This document shows positions 1 through 5,702 of a stretch of 5,702 nucleotides of DNA, in pieces. The notes below the pieces were generated by a model. That model saw nothing but the letters and a program-made list of their open reading frames with translations. It did no database searches and had not been told where the DNA came from. The stretch comes from Firmicutes bacterium UBA6226 (GTDB lineage Bacteria > Bacillota_A > Clostridia > Peptostreptococcales > Acidaminobacteraceae), in the NCBI GenBank assembly GCA_002441045.1, contig DJWQ01000053.1, positions 3,132-8,833 of the forward strand, written 5' to 3'. The position numbers and the translations under genes were made by a program. Each line of letters begins with the position of its first letter. Position 1 is the first letter of the stretch.

Positions 1-704
1 TCATCCGCTATATTCGACTTTCTATAAGCTTTCCATCTAACGAGGAATGTCAATCCTCTCAACACATCATAACTATAGAATCTTGGAAATTGAAGCTTTA
101 TAAAATCAGGATCCATCATTTCACCTGTGGTTTTGTAAATCAAATGATGCTCGATGACGTAATTTGCAGCTTGGTCTAGAAAAAGATTTTCCTCTTCGCT
201 AAGTCCATTTTGCTCTGCACATAGCATGATTGCTTCAAAAACAGGGAGACTCGAAGCGATTGAACTCTTCTTTGAATGGCGATACGCCTCATCCTCACAG
301 TTAAGGCTACCATCTGGAAGCTGGTATTTTAAAAACCAAGGTCTAATCCAAGGAATCTGTGTATCTATATCGCTTGTTGTGGTTCTCAAAATTTGATACA
401 TATTGCCCAATTGACAGTGACAGGGAATCTTTGTATAGGGATTGATCTCAGGATCAACCTCATCCTCATAGATCGGGAAAAATCGCAAATACTGGGCATT
501 CATCTGATGGATTATTTTATCGACAACCTTTTGGGGAATTAAATCCGCATGACCCATCTCGAATAATACAGACATGTGCCACCAGGGTGAATCCCATTTG
601 GGCCAATACGCATCCTTCTCAATACTTTGAATCGCTGCTTCGCTGTTAAGATAAGTAATGCTATTTTCTATACAGCTGTCTAAATCCATCAAACTTTCTT
701 TCAT
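1..704 (-). CDS. Alpha/alpha-toroid (prenyltransferase/terpene-cyclase-fold-like) protein, 3' end beyond window
   Basis: This frame has no stop codon from the ATG at 704 down to the left edge, giving 234 visible residues; the C-terminus is outside the window. AGGTGG (713-718), 8 nt before the ATG, supports this start over a second Met at residue 6. The protein appears soluble, with no signal peptide or membrane segment. It is rich in Trp and has repeated helical blocks: W34-PKW-DSPWW-H near the N-terminus, P94-CHC-QLGN, then W119/W123 with LPDGSLNCEDEAY (129-141), and near the visible end FPRFYSYDVLRGL. The pattern of LPDG...NC..EAY and RFY.YD.LRGL recalls uncharacterised Bacillota proteins with the toroid fold of prenyltransferases and terpene cyclases. 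I see no DxDD motif and no QW repeats, so a cyclase reaction is not supported. Enzyme activity and substrate are unknown. It is the last visible gene behind the SOUL protein, 84 bp downstream, and may belong to the same operon. The reading frame is certain; the fold assignment is moderate. Confidence 0.8.
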   Translation of the reverse strand, partial: MKESLMDLDSCIENSITYLNSEAAIQSIEKDAYWPKWDSPWWHMSVLFEMGHADLIPQKVVDKIIHQMNAQYLRFFPIYEDEVDPEINPYTKIPCHCQLGNMYQILRTTTSDIDTQIPWIRPWFLKYQLPDGSLNCEDEAYRHSKKSSIASSLPVFEAIMLCAEQNGLSEEENLFLDQAANYVIEHHLIYKTTGEMMDPDFIKLQFPRFYSYDVLRGLTFLVRWKAYRKSNIAD

Positions 705-743
705 ATCTAGTACCACCTTTTTTCTGCTAAATTTACTGATTCT

Positions 744-756
744 ATTTGATTCAAAT
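744..756. repeat. 13-bp perfect palindrome between SOUL and toroid genes
   Basis: ATTTGA and TCAAAT flank a single T in the 84-bp gap (705-788) between the SOUL gene and the toroid gene. CTGATT also occurs on each side (736-741 and 762-767). It could be a small operator, but arms this short in AT-rich DNA can arise by chance. I found no convincing terminator hairpin or well-spaced promoter in the gap, so whether the toroid gene has its own transcript is open. Confidence 0.25.
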
Positions 757-788
757 TATCTCTGATTAAAAATAGTTAAGCTGTGAAT

Positions 789-1307
789 TTATGCCACTTT
801 TACAAGAATTTCATTATGCCTAAATAATGCAGGGACAAATGGGCCATTATAGACGGCCATTTTATAACCCGAGGTGACACTATACCCTTTTTTCTCTAGC
901 CAAGCTCTCAGTTCTTCAGCCTTTTGTTGTTCTTTGTCAGAAGACCAGCTACCTCTATAGGAAAGGACACCATATTTTCCTGCGTCGAACTGAGTGATTT
1001 TCAAATTAGGATCCAAGGGTTTTGGAATCGCATCCCATTTTTCCTTTGGTACGACAAAAGCCATTTTCAACTGATCTTGTTCTGATTCCATGATGACTGG
1101 CACAGTCATACTAATCTTTTCTCTAGATGCGTTTTCATTACTAATGTAACGAAAGAGCGTCCCAAAAGCCGAGTTTCTACCAGAAAGGTTTGTCTGAGCA
1201 TTCTGAGATTTTTCGTAAGTCACCATGTAAAACGCTTCATAAGTTCGGATTTCAAAGTTGCCTTCTGTTAAAATGATCTGATAATCTGGAGATTCATAGT
1301 TGGCCAT
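789..1307 (-). CDS. SOUL-family haem/tetrapyrrole-binding protein
   Basis: This is a 172-residue cytosolic protein of the SOUL/HBP family, which in eukaryotes and bacteria binds haem and other tetrapyrroles in a hydrophobic groove. The full family layout is present: an N-terminal strand with FEIRTYE (18-24), the FGTLFRYISNEN helix/turn (48-59), the conserved KISMTVPV segment (64-71), a middle strand KMAFVVP (81-87), and the C-terminal block YNGPFVPALFRHNEILV (153-169). The length is close to the usual single-domain size. There is no signal peptide or membrane helix. GGAGG (1314-1318), six nt before the ATG, fixes the start. The only histidine is H164, where relatives usually have Arg in an RRNE motif. 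Any axial haem ligand would therefore have to be this residue or a non-His residue, and binding could be purely hydrophobic as proposed for p22HBP. The gene starts 19 bp behind the heliorhodopsin stop, so co-expression is likely. Family assignment is firm; ligand and role with the rhodopsin are inference. Confidence 0.93.
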   Translation of the reverse strand: MANYESPDYQIILTEGNFEIRTYEAFYMVTYEKSQNAQTNLSGRNSAFGTLFRYISNENASREKISMTVPVIMESEQDQLKMAFVVPKEKWDAIPKPLDPNLKITQFDAGKYGVLSYRGSWSSDKEQQKAEELRAWLEKKGYSVTSGYKMAVYNGPFVPALFRHNEILVKVA

Positions 1308-1326
1308 ATGTCGCCTCCAATCTGTT

Positions 1327-2106
1327 TTATGGTTGCATTGCTCCGAACAACACCAACCACGCTAAAAATGATTTTGCAATTAGACTGAGCCAGATATAAA
1401 CGCGTTCACCAAAAACATAGTTCTTCCAAGGACCAACCTTATTATATTGTAAAATCATATTTATTGGGAATGAGTTAAACGCAACAAAATACGTCCCGAC
1501 GATCGCCCAAACAAACCAAGGCACTTGATCAAAATTGCCTGTTCCAAACATATAAAGGAAAATAGCGATCCAGGGTCCTATACCTGAGATACAACCCCAA
1601 ATAAAAGCTCTCCAATCCACTTTCTTGTTCTCTTTAGTCAAATTTAATTCTTCCATAACTAGGCCAAAAAGGTTCATGCTGGCATTGAGTAAAAAAATCA
1701 ATATAAGTGAAGCAATATCATAAATGCCAAACAAGGTTGCAATCAGGACGATCATGATAGATGAACTGATTGCATATTCATACCATCTAAAGCGATTGAT
1801 CCCCTTTTTAATACCTGCCACATAGGAGTCACCCTTAATCACGATTATAAAATGAGCACAGGCAGAAATAAACAAAAAACCAGAAACCAATACGCCAAAA
1901 GGCAATTGAAAGAGCTCTTTTCCTGTCGTTTCAAGAGACATGGTATCAAAATTAAACGTCTGATAGTACTGCAAAATTTGCGGTTGAAACTCTGCAATTT
2001 TTTGAATGATGCTCGTCGCTAAGAAAAGCATGATGCACGCTTGAATAAGGTGCACAATTCCCATGATCAGGTTAAATCTTTTCAGTTTGCGAAAATTGTC
2101 TTCCAT
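1327..2106 (-). CDS. Heliorhodopsin
   Basis: This 259-residue seven-helix retinal protein belongs to the heliorhodopsins, which sit in the membrane inverted relative to type-1 rhodopsins (N-terminus inside) and show slow photocycles without robust ion pumping. Helices lie at about 10-33, 66-90, 106-125, 128-152, 166-188, 194-219 and 233-257, with a long extracellular loop (34-64) after helix 1. Family hallmarks are visible: H19 in GIVHLIQ, H85 in helix 2, FRWYEY (106-111) with E110 as Schiff-base counterion, NASMNLFG (141-148), GCISGIGPWI (171-180), FNSF (210-213), GERVYI (233-238), and SLIAKSFLAW (241-250) with K245 as the retinal-binding lysine. These align with H23, H80, E107, N138 and K241 of the reference protein 48C12 as I recall it. 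AGGAGG (2111-2116) lies 4 nt before the ATG. The gene starts 20 bp after the chemoreceptor stop and ends 19 bp before the SOUL gene. No carotenoid or retinal synthesis gene is visible, so the source of retinal is unknown. Confidence 0.97.
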   Translation of the reverse strand: MEDNFRKLKRFNLIMGIVHLIQACIMLFLATSIIQKIAEFQPQILQYYQTFNFDTMSLETTGKELFQLPFGVLVSGFLFISACAHFIIVIKGDSYVAGIKKGINRFRWYEYAISSSIMIVLIATLFGIYDIASLILIFLLNASMNLFGLVMEELNLTKENKKVDWRAFIWGCISGIGPWIAIFLYMFGTGNFDQVPWFVWAIVGTYFVAFNSFPINMILQYNKVGPWKNYVFGERVYIWLSLIAKSFLAWLVLFGAMQP

Positions 2107-2126
2107 ATTGCCTCCTATTTAAATAA

Positions 2127-4133
2127 TTACTCTACTTTGAAACGACTCATCTCATTTGAAAGTTTAGCGATGTCGCCGTTGAGTACTTCAATTGCATGAC
2201 CGATTTCAGTTACTCTCGATAGCTGTTCCTCTGTAGAAGCGTTAATCTGTTCCGTTGAGGCTGCAGATTCTTCACTTAATGCTGCCATAGACTCAAGCGA
2301 ACTGATTAAATCATCCTTTAAGGATTCTATTCTTTGGGCTTCTGAGGCAAAGGCTTTTATCAAGCCATCCACACTGTTAACACTTGAATCCACATTATCG
2401 AACACCTCAATCGTCGCTTTAAGATCCTTTTGTGCTAAGTTAACTGTTTGCTGTGTTTCAGTCACCGTTTGGTTAGTGTGTTCTACGGTTTTCACGATAC
2501 CGCCGATGATCTTACTAATTTCACTTGCAGAATGAGAAGACTGCTCTGCTAATTTTCTAATCTCATCCGCTACTACGGCAAATCCTCGACCCGCTTCACC
2601 TGCTCTTGCAGCTTCTATTGACGCATTTAGTGCCAGTAAGTTTGTCTGTTCAGAAATACCTTGAATCGTTACGACGATGTTTTCTATTTGTTGTGAGTTC
2701 GCAGTTAGAGTCGTAACATTCTCCGCAACCTCATCCGTACTATTAACGGTTTTCGTAAATGCAGCTCTTAAAATCTCAATTTTATCTCTACCATTTTTAT
2801 TTTCAGTAATCATTTTTTCAGACTCTGCACTTGCTTGCTCAAGCTTACTGAAGATTTGATTGATGCTATCACCTAGCTCTTGACCCGTTACTAATCTTTC
2901 ATTGACGCTAGACGCCATCTCAGTCGAACCATGTGCGATTTCTTCAACTGCCTTGGTAACTTCGTGAGAGGCACTGGTTAAGCCATCTACGTTTTCTGTA
3001 ATCATCATGGATGATCCCGCAACCGAATCGATTCGCTGCTTGGTTTCATGAATCAGTTGTTTTATGTTGGTATTCATTTTATTAAAATCTACCGACAAGA
3101 TACCGATCTCATCTTTAGAATCGAATAAGATTTCTTCAGTAAAGTCACCGCTTCCCACTGCTTCCATGCCATTTTGAATCAGTTTGATTGGTTTAGATAC
3201 CCATCTGCCAATCAATAATTGGATCACCAATACTAAGATGGCAATCGTCACGAGTATAATGACGACATCGCTGATGATAATCGATCGCATGATTGCCAAA
3301 ACAGAAGCTCTAGGATAAGTTGCAACTATTTTCACATCATTTGATGATAAAGACATGGCATAAGATGGTATCCCATTATCGTCGATACTAACCAAGGTAT
3401 TATCTGAGCTAACAACATCGCTTAACCAAGGAATTTCTGATATATCTTTGCCTACAAAGTCTGCGTTCGCATGATTTCTAATAAGACCCGTTGAATCAAC
3501 GATTAATCCATAACCACCCTCTCCAATATCTAAGAGTTCTAGTGATCTTTGAATGTCCAACTTACTCAGTAATTCTTGAACAGCAGTTGGTTCAATACCA
3601 ATTTGTACGATACCTGCAGCGTCTAATCTCGAAACACCGATGTATTGAAACAATACATTATCTGTGCCACGTGGGGAAGGTTCTTGTGCCAAAGCACCTG
3701 TTTTCGATTTTGCAAGTGCAACAAAAGGCAGTGTTTGATCTGTGGTATTGAAATCAAATCCATAAAATCCTGTTATGTTCCCATATTGTAGTACACCTGC
3801 ACCATCCGTTACATGAATTTCATCTACTTCCAAAAGGTTTGCAAGTGCAACCATTCTGTCTGTCTCTAAAATGGTGGGATCCAGCACAATCATCTCAGCG
3901 ATAGATCGTGTCAATGCGATGTTTTTTTCATTAATAGCATTTTTTGTTATATCAACTGTATCTACAGCTTTTGCCATTTCACTTTCGATATTTGTCAGTT
4001 GGTTGTTTAGCAGCATCGTAACGACTTCTTCTACTGAGCTGTTGGTTTTCACAACGTTAAAAATACCTAAAGCTGCTACTGCGATTACAATGAGTATACC
4101 TGTTACCAGTACAATTTTTCCCTTTAGTTTCAT
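2127..4133 (-). CDS. Methyl-accepting chemotaxis protein (dCache-like sensor, HAMP, MCP signalling domain)
   Basis: This 668-residue transmembrane chemoreceptor relays an extracellular signal through CheW/CheA to the flagellar motor or a related output. TM1 is at about 7-28. The extracellular region (30-282) looks like a double Cache (dCache) sensor: [13 protein letters not shown] (125-137), FQYIGVSR (162-169), GIVQIGIEP (174-182), then the membrane-proximal lobe [17 protein letters not shown] (207-223). TM2 is at about 283-309 and HAMP at about 307-360. A long coiled-coil signalling domain follows. Its tip carries the highly conserved kinase-control block from E495[10 protein letters not shown] through [24 protein letters not shown] (507-530). 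About 22 heptads lie on each side of the tip, consistent with the 44H class (inference). Probable methylation helices lie near 388-409 and 618-638. The C-terminus (SRFKVE) has no CheR-tethering pentapeptide. AAAGGGG (4140-4146), 6 nt before the ATG, supports the start. The protein is intact and is the first gene of the operon, ahead of the heliorhodopsin. Its ligand is unknown. Confidence 0.96.
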   Translation of the reverse strand: MKLKGKIVLVTGILIVIAVAALGIFNVVKTNSSVEEVVTMLLNNQLTNIESEMAKAVDTVDITKNAINEKNIALTRSIAEMIVLDPTILETDRMVALANLLEVDEIHVTDGAGVLQYGNITGFYGFDFNTTDQTLPFVALAKSKTGALAQEPSPRGTDNVLFQYIGVSRLDAAGIVQIGIEPTAVQELLSKLDIQRSLELLDIGEGGYGLIVDSTGLIRNHANADFVGKDISEIPWLSDVVSSDNTLVSIDDNGIPSYAMSLSSNDVKIVATYPRASVLAIMRSIIISDVVIILVTIAILVLVIQLLIGRWVSKPIKLIQNGMEAVGSGDFTEEILFDSKDEIGILSVDFNKMNTNIKQLIHETKQRIDSVAGSSMMITENVDGLTSASHEVTKAVEEIAHGSTEMASSVNERLVTGQELGDSINQIFSKLEQASAESEKMITENKNGRDKIEILRAAFTKTVNSTDEVAENVTTLTANSQQIENIVVTIQGISEQTNLLALNASIEAARAGEAGRGFAVVADEIRKLAEQSSHSASEISKIIGGIVKTVEHTNQTVTETQQTVNLAQKDLKATIEVFDNVDSSVNSVDGLIKAFASEAQRIESLKDDLISSLESMAALSEESAASTEQINASTEEQLSRVTEIGHAIEVLNGDIAKLSNEMSRFKVE

Positions 4134-4245
4134 AAATTACCCCTTTCGACTTATATGTTTAAGACTCCGTTACGTCTGATGATCGATTCTGTCATATCAA
4201 CTATAAGTATGGTTTGGGACCGAATATGTATGAACAAAGGGAAAA

Positions 4246-4262
4246 GTATAAAAAAATTATAC
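4246..4262. repeat. 17-bp dyad GTATAA-N5-TTATAC in the divergent promoter region
   Basis: GTATAA (4246-4251) and TTATAC (4257-4262) form perfect 6-bp arms around AAAAA. The dyad overlaps the minus-strand TATAAT box and lies about 40 bp upstream of the mmcQ -10 box. It could be a regulator site serving the chemoreceptor operon, or simply an AT-rich promoter with a chance symmetry. Confidence 0.35.
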
Positions 4263-4287
4263 CCCAATTTTGCAAATATACACTCAA
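4256..4287 (-). promoter_or_regulatory. Candidate promoter for the chemoreceptor-heliorhodopsin operon
   Basis: On the minus strand a perfect TATAAT lies at 4261-4256. The best upstream hexamer is TTGAGT (4287-4282), but the 20-bp spacing is longer than the optimal 17, so the -35 call is weak. Transcription would start near 4249 and leave a leader of about 115 nt before the chemoreceptor ATG. I see no clear SigD-type flagellar promoter in the leader and no recognisable riboswitch core. Confidence 0.35.
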
Positions 4288-4300
4288 ACTCACCAGAACA

Positions 4301-4309
4301 TGATATACT
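4301..4309 (+). promoter_or_regulatory. Extended -10 promoter for the mmcQ-like gene
   Basis: TGATATACT combines the TGn extension with TATACT (4304-4309), one mismatch from TATAAT. No good -35 hexamer lies 16-18 bp upstream, which fits an extended -10 promoter. Transcription would start near 4316, giving a leader of about 23 nt that contains the GGAGGTG ribosome binding site (4328-4334). Confidence 0.5.
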
Positions 4310-4338
4310 AAACCCAAACATACGTTTGGAGGTGTCCG

Positions 4339-4692
4339 ATGAATTATCCTTGGCTCGATGCATACTGCTTGTCCTTAAAAGGCGCACAAAAAGACTACAA
4401 AGTTGAATGGAGCGCGACACGTTATTTACTACACGATAAAATGTTCGCTATGGTTGGTGGCGATAAATCCGGCAAACCGATCGTCTCTCTAAAGCTAGCA
4501 CCAGAAAATGGCGAGGTTTTAAGAGCGACTTACGAAGACATCATCCCCGGCTACTATATGAACAAGGTCCACTGGAATTCTGTCTATCTCGAAGGATGTG
4601 TCCCAGATGAAGTCCTTAAAAAGATGATCACTGAATCACACGAACTGATTTTAAGTGGATTAACCAAAAAACAAAGAGCCTTACTTGAGTAA
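4339..4692 (+). CDS. MmcQ/YjbR-family protein
   Basis: This 117-residue small cytosolic protein has the MmcQ/YjbR fold, a CyaY-like alpha/beta domain often annotated as DNA-binding, although the function is not well defined. Family features are the N-terminal helix ending YCLSLKGAQKDY (9-20), strands around MFAMVGG (35-41) and IVSLKLAP (48-55), the signature IIPGYYMNKVHWNSVYLEG (68-86), and VPDEVLKKMITESHELIL (88-105) as the C-terminal helix. The length is typical of a single-domain member. GGAGG (4328-4332), 6 nt before the ATG, fixes this start; a longer overlapping frame starting at 4155 is a different frame and is not coding. The gene is the only visible plus-strand gene. It is divergent from the chemoreceptor operon and convergent with the membrane-protein pair on its right. 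Its TAA stop (4690-4692) lies inside the terminator hairpin. Nothing ties it functionally to the rhodopsin operon beyond the shared intergenic region. Confidence 0.93.
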   Translation: MNYPWLDAYCLSLKGAQKDYKVEWSATRYLLHDKMFAMVGGDKSGKPIVSLKLAPENGEVLRATYEDIIPGYYMNKVHWNSVYLEGCVPDEVLKKMITESHELILSGLTKKQRALLE

Positions 4693-4699
4693 GGCTCTT
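4674..4699. terminator. Shared hairpin terminator between convergent genes
   Basis: AAGAGCCTTAC (4674-4684) and GTAAGGCTCTT (4689-4699) are perfect 11-bp arms around a TTGA loop. On the minus strand the stem is followed by TGTTTTTT (4673-4666), a good intrinsic-terminator tail for the right-hand gene pair, whose last stop is only 5 bp away. On the plus strand the tail is AATTATTAATT, poorer in T, so termination of the mmcQ transcript may be weaker. The left arm and part of the right arm lie inside the mmcQ coding sequence and encode its last residues and stop. Confidence 0.85.
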
Positions 4700-4704
4700 A
4701 ATTA

Positions 4705-5358
4705 TTAATTGAAAAGGTCAGCAATTTTTGAATATGTGTCTTTATCTAAACAAAACCTTTGAAACCTTTCTCCTGAGTTAATCTCAAGGATGTACTTACC
4801 ATCCATAAGTTCAAAAAACTGATACTTAAAACGGCTTTGAAGATCGATCGTCGCCGCATCCCTTACGATAATACTTGAGCTCGTAAAAATCGCAGTTTGA
4901 AGGAGACCCTCCTTTAGGATAAAAAAGATTGGACTCAGTAGGAGGACGTGCAAAGCATCTACGATGATGATCGTAGGTATCGACATTTCAAGAACATCAT
5001 ACACAAAAGTTAAGCAGACTAAGATAATGACAAGATAGATCAGTAAAACCAAAGCTTGTCCACGTTTCTCTGTGCTGACCATTCCAAAATAATCGTCTCC
5101 CTTTGCAATGATCACATCCTCACCATGTGCTGTTAACATAGATTCTCTTTTAAGTTGATTGGTTTTCAAACTCTTTCGAATCATAGGCGTCAATATCAAG
5201 CCTAGAAAACCGATGACACCTAAGAAAAAACCTCTTTCAACCATACTGTCTATAAACAGCACTAAAACGATGATGATAAAAGTCGCATTGATAATTAAAT
5301 AGTGATTGATACGACGATTTCTATTCATTTTGTCATTCATATAGTCCTGATACGTCAT
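4705..5358 (-). CDS. Four-helix membrane protein with C-terminal PH/YcxB-like domain, function unknown
   Basis: This 217-residue protein of unknown function has two helical hairpins, with membrane segments at about 20-37, 43-60, 102-121 and 126-148. Between them is a short polar section (61-100), and after them a soluble tail (149-217). The N-terminus is basic (KMNRNRR, 10-16), consistent with a cytoplasmic start. The tail reads as alternating strands and ends in a helix: TAIFTSSSIIVRD (155-167), IDLQSRFKYQFFELMDGKY (171-189), FCLDKDTYSKIADLF (202-216). This resembles the YcxB-like or bacterial PH-like domains found on many Bacillota membrane proteins; I am moderately sure of that and cannot name a role. 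The ATG shares one base with the upstream stop (TGATG), and AAGGAG (5367-5372) lies 8 nt upstream inside the preceding gene, so the two genes are probably translationally coupled. The transcript ends at the hairpin just beyond the stop. Confidence 0.85.
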   Translation of the reverse strand: MTYQDYMNDKMNRNRRINHYLIINATFIIIVLVLFIDSMVERGFFLGVIGFLGLILTPMIRKSLKTNQLKRESMLTAHGEDVIIAKGDDYFGMVSTEKRGQALVLLIYLVIILVCLTFVYDVLEMSIPTIIIVDALHVLLLSPIFFILKEGLLQTAIFTSSSIIVRDAATIDLQSRFKYQFFELMDGKYILEINSGERFQRFCLDKDTYSKIADLFN

Positions 5359-5702
5359 CAGATGCGCTCCTTAATGAGAGAATTCACTTGTAAATATTGA
5401 TTGGCATTGACTTCTATGTTTCGTTTAACGGTCATGTTGCTATATCTGTATTTTCCTTTTGCTTGGTTAGGTACTCTATAAATATGCTCAATGGTTAACT
5501 TATAGTGCCCTTTGTCAGTTGAAAGATAATCTTTAGTCCAATAGATGCGGTCTATCGTCGTCCAAGAGACCAAACTGTTCTTAATGACAATGCCTTCTTC
5601 CATAATCATGTATTTGGGAATACGATATTTCTCACTATGCATCAATAGCCATATACCGAGAACAAAGGCAAAAATGACTCCAAAAAAGCTAAATGGACTG
5701 CT
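5358..5702 (-). CDS. Membrane-anchored PH/YcxB-like protein, 5' end beyond window
   Basis: The frame stays open to the right edge, so the start is outside the window; 114 residues are visible. A TTG at 5645 or ATG at 5642 could be taken as starts, but the upstream codons encode a hydrophobic stretch (PFSFFGVIFAFVLGIWLL) typical of a membrane helix, so the true gene is longer. A soluble tail follows with strands: KYRIPKYMIMEEGIVIKNS, then LVSWTTIDRIYWTKDY, then KLTIEHIYRV, and a C-terminal helix NANQYLQVNSLIKERI. The pattern of a 'eGiv...' strand followed by 'sW..I..i' is typical of bacterial PH-like domains on membrane proteins. It ends in TGA overlapping the next ATG. Together with that neighbour it probably forms a two-gene unit of related membrane proteins. 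No function can be assigned. Confidence 0.75.
   Translation of the reverse strand, partial: SSPFSFFGVIFAFVLGIWLLMHSEKYRIPKYMIMEEGIVIKNSLVSWTTIDRIYWTKDYLSTDKGHYKLTIEHIYRVPNQAKGKYRYSNMTVKRNIEVNANQYLQVNSLIKERI

Noticed and set aside
1..704. Squalene/hopene or other terpene cyclase
   Set aside because: No DxDD catalytic motif or QW repeats are visible and the N-terminal part is too short for a two-domain cyclase; only the toroid fold is suggested.
705..788. Terminator or separate promoter between the SOUL and toroid genes
   Set aside because: There is no GC-rich hairpin with a T tract and no well-spaced -35/-10 pair; only a short AT-rich palindrome is present.
1327..2106. Type-1 microbial rhodopsin (proton pump or sensory rhodopsin)
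   Set aside because: The RWYEY, NASM, GERVYI and SLIAKSFLAW motifs and the long first loop match heliorhodopsin, not the DTD/DTE-type motifs of type-1 pumps.
2677..2859. Plus-strand open frame of 60 codons opposite the chemoreceptor
   Set aside because: It lies antisense to the conserved MCP signalling domain, has no ribosome binding site I could identify and shows no recognisable protein pattern.
3491..3751. Plus-strand open frame of 86 codons opposite the Cache sensor
   Set aside because: It is antisense to an intact, well-supported gene and its composition looks like a frame shadow.
3871..4179. Plus-strand open frame of 102 codons with hydrophobic stretches
   Set aside because: The hydrophobicity mirrors the chemoreceptor's N-terminal region read on the opposite strand; no start signal supports it.
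4134..4250. Cyclic-di-GMP or other riboswitch in the chemoreceptor leader
   Set aside because: No conserved riboswitch core or strong multi-helix fold could be recognised in the leader.
4151..4420. Overlapping open frames on both strands across the 4134-4338 intergenic region (minus 4151-4420, plus 4155-4406)
   Set aside because: Both run into the mmcQ gene in wrong frames or antisense, cross the promoter elements and lack family features; the mmcQ frame has the strong ribosome binding site and conserved motifs.

Overview
The window looks like chromosomal DNA from a low-GC monoderm bacterium, most likely a Bacillota (Firmicutes, Clostridia-like) species. The reasons are the AT-rich intergenic DNA, strong purine-rich Shine-Dalgarno sites before nearly every gene, a long chemoreceptor of the type common in Bacillota, and a heliorhodopsin, a family known mainly from monoderms and archaea. 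Genus or species cannot be named from sequence alone.

The left 4.1 kb is a probable minus-strand operon read from right to left. It begins with a 668-residue dCache/HAMP methyl-accepting chemotaxis protein (2127-4133). A 20-bp gap separates this from a heliorhodopsin (1327-2106), and a further 19-bp gap separates that from a SOUL-family haem/tetrapyrrole-binding protein (789-1307). After 84 bp comes an alpha/alpha-toroid (prenyltransferase/terpene-cyclase-fold-like) protein that runs off the left edge (1-704). The first three genes are tightly packed and each has its own good ribosome binding site, so co-transcription is likely. The notable feature is a retinal photoreceptor encoded directly behind a chemotaxis transducer. 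This resembles the sensory-rhodopsin/transducer pairs of haloarchaea, but uses an unrelated receptor type and the inverted rhodopsin family. Whether the two proteins signal together is inference.

The 205-bp region 4134-4338 separates the operon from a divergent plus-strand gene for an MmcQ/YjbR-family protein (4339-4692). It carries a plausible extended -10 promoter for mmcQ, a perfect minus-strand TATAAT box for the chemoreceptor operon and a 17-bp dyad. The mmcQ stop codon lies inside a strong hairpin (4674-4699). That hairpin has a T-rich tail on the minus strand and so also ends the convergent right-hand gene pair.

The right end holds two minus-strand membrane-protein genes joined by a TGATG stop/start overlap: a 217-residue four-helix protein (4705-5358) and an upstream protein whose 5' end lies beyond the right edge (5358-5702). 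Both look like small membrane-anchored proteins with a bacterial PH-like or YcxB-like domain; their function is unknown.
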